From an uncultured Dermatophilus sp. (GTDB lineage Bacteria > Actinomycetota > Actinomycetes > Actinomycetales > Dermatophilaceae), in NCBI GenBank assembly GCA_945876925.1, contig CAMCQD010000040.1, forward strand, positions 1 to 9,631: 9,631 bases of DNA. Reading direction: 5' to 3'. Made by a program: the position numbers and the translations under genes. The notes under the pieces were generated by a model that searched no databases, had not been told where the DNA came from, and saw nothing but the letters and a program-made list of their open reading frames with translations. Positions 8,531 through 9,631 of this stretch are shown piece after piece; position 1 is the stretch's first letter; each line of letters opens with the position of its first letter.

Positions 8531-8885
8531 GATTCATCTCCTTGGAGCGAGGATATGCGCAGCCACTCTGTCGCATGAAAACCGTTCGCACAAGGGTCAA
8601 ATACCGACGCGAGTGGCGTCGCGCACGCTCAGTTGACGAAAGCTGCTCGTCACAAGGATTTCGTATCAGCAGCGCTATGGCTGAGTCGCGGACATCACCC
8701 GCGACCCGGCCGTGCCCGGCCCGCTCCGCAGACACCGGCCGTCTCGCGTGGCGCCTGCGCGTGCCCGTCGTATCCCGCCCGGGGAACCCCTCCCAGCCCG
8801 GGAAGGACACCATCCCGGCCCCGCCTGGCCGACCAGGATGCGTCCCGGGCTCCATGAAGCGGGGGCGATCGGCGAACATGGGGTT
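8531..8885. promoter_or_regulatory. Divergent gap between AEAW-repeat gene and def
   Basis: About 355 bases with no credible gene, holding both divergent promoters. On the minus strand TTGACC (8600-8595) is a good -35 box about 65 bases before the repeat-gene start, but the -10 position is poor; TTTTCA with CATATC 18 bases later is an alternative. On the plus strand TTGACG (8633-8638) with GGATTT (8656-8661) at 17-base spacing is a candidate, though about 225 bases before def. A short dyad CGACGC/GCGTCG (8605-8610 and 8616-8621) lies between the two. The first 130 bases or so are visibly less GC-rich than the rest, as expected for a promoter region. Confidence 0.4.
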
Positions 8886-9623
8886 ATGTGTCCCAGCTTG
8901 TCCGCCTTCGGCGCCTTCGGCCGCCGCGACACCGGTGACCCCACCCTGGACTCGGTGCGGGACCGCCGCCCCCGGTTCATGGGCAGGCCGGTCAGCCGGC
9001 TACCCGACCCCCTGGTCGAGGTGCGCCGCGGGAACCGCCTGCGGGTGACGGTCAACGGCGAGCCGGTGCTGCACCGTCCCGCGCGTGATGTCACCGAGTT
9101 CGGCTCGCGCCAGCTCCGCACCCTCGTCAACGACATGTTCGCCACCATGGAGTGCGCCAACGGAGTCGGCCTGGCCGCCCCGCAGATCGGCGTCGGCCTG
9201 CGGCTGTTCGTGTACGACTGCATCGACGCCTACGAGGTGCGCCACGTCGGGCACGTGTGCAATCCGGTAGTCCACGTGGTGGACGCCGAGGAGACGAATG
9301 TCGACAAGGAAGGCTGCCTGTCGGTGCCGGGCGCGTTCAGCCCGCTGGCCCGGCCGACCCGCGCGTACGTCGAAGGAGTCGACCAGCGCGGCAACCCCGT
9401 CCGCGTGGACGGGGTCGGCCTGTTCGCGCGGTGCCTGCAGCATGAAGTCGACCACCTGCACGGCACCTTGTACATCGACCATCTCAGCCCGGCGGCCCGG
9501 CAGGCCGCGCTGGAGGAGAGCGAACGGGAACGGGCGGCGACCTGGGCGGAGTGGGACGAGATCGCCCGCACGCTGGGTAAGTCCACCGGGCCAGCGGTCC
9601 AGTCGGCCAATCCGCCAGCCTGA
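8886..9623 (+). CDS. def: Peptide deformylase
   Basis: Removes the formyl group from the N-terminal methionine of new proteins; a metal (usually Fe2+) hydrolase in the cytoplasm. All three family motifs are intact: NGVGLAAPQIG (92-102), EGCLSVPG (142-149) and QHEVDHLHG (185-193). Cys144, His186 and His190 are the metal ligands and Glu187 the catalytic base. DVTEFG before motif 1 and VYDC, RHVGHVCNP and LARP later resemble Streptomyces-type deformylases. From ATG 8886 the protein has 245 residues, long for the family, with about 43 unconserved N-terminal residues and a charged C-terminal extension (ESERERAATWAEWDE). No clear ribosome binding site precedes 8886; ATG 8979, which would give 214 residues, is a real alternative. 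It is divergent from the AEAW-repeat gene, and no methionyl-tRNA formyltransferase gene is in view. Confidence 0.95.
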   Translation: MCPSLSAFGAFGRRDTGDPTLDSVRDRRPRFMGRPVSRLPDPLVEVRRGNRLRVTVNGEPVLHRPARDVTEFGSRQLRTLVNDMFATMECANGVGLAAPQIGVGLRLFVYDCIDAYEVRHVGHVCNPVVHVVDAEETNVDKEGCLSVPGAFSPLARPTRAYVEGVDQRGNPVRVDGVGLFARCLQHEVDHLHGTLYIDHLSPAARQAALEESERERAATWAEWDEIARTLGKSTGPAVQSANPPA

Positions 9624-9631
9624 GAACGCCG

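Noticed and set aside
8172..8560. RiPP biosynthetic cluster built on the AEAW protein as precursor
   Set aside because: No modifying enzyme, protease or exporter is encoded next to it, and the leader is an ordinary Sec signal peptide; mentioned only as a hypothesis.
8087..8636. Plus-strand repetitive frames across the AEAW array (LRGGQPGL-like and ASAAG-like repeats)
   Set aside because: The repeat has no stop in any frame, so these arise automatically. Only the minus-strand frame has a ribosome binding site and signal peptide, and its variation is silent in that frame.

Overview
The window is uniformly GC-rich, with G/C-rich third codon positions, GTG as well as ATG starts and AGGAG-type ribosome binding sites. 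This, together with the peptide deformylase sequence type, points to a high-GC actinomycete (Actinomycetota); I cannot place it to genus. A block of G and C homopolymers inside one gene looks like a sequence-quality defect, which would fit a draft or metagenome assembly.

Layout, left to right. (1) 1-3028, minus: a glycyl-tRNA synthetase with the alpha and beta subunits of the bacterial tetrameric enzyme fused in one chain; the C-terminal end lies off the left edge. (2) 3029-3670: about 640 bases without a credible gene, holding the divergent control region and the ldh leader, with several strong hairpins and a 14-base perfect palindrome. (3) 3671-4645, plus: L-lactate dehydrogenase. (4) 4646-4785: a convergent gap filled by two long, mutually exclusive hairpins. 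(5) 4786-6866, minus: two Gfo/Idh/MocA-family NAD(P) oxidoreductases 26 bases apart, an apparent operon; the first is inositol dehydrogenase-like (Lys-Asp-His), the second dihydrodiol dehydrogenase-like (Lys-Tyr). (6) 7084-8052, plus, divergent from that operon: a D-isomer-specific 2-hydroxyacid dehydrogenase whose central helix region is replaced by poly-Gly/Pro from a G/C homopolymer block. (7) 8053-8173: a second convergent gap with a very long imperfect hairpin. (8) 8174-8530, minus: a small secreted protein made of a signal peptide followed by eleven AEAW repeats. (9) 8886-9623, plus: peptide deformylase.

Functionally this is a mix of translation housekeeping (glycyl-tRNA synthetase, peptide deformylase) and small-molecule redox genes (lactate dehydrogenase, two sugar/polyol-type dehydrogenases, a 2-hydroxyacid dehydrogenase). 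The two Gfo/Idh/MocA genes probably act together on a sugar or cyclitol, but no transporter, regulator or kinase is present to name the substrate. The most unusual object is the AEAW-repeat secreted protein: it has a clean start signal and signal peptide, and its repeat copies differ almost only at silent positions in the AEAW core. I recognise no family for it.
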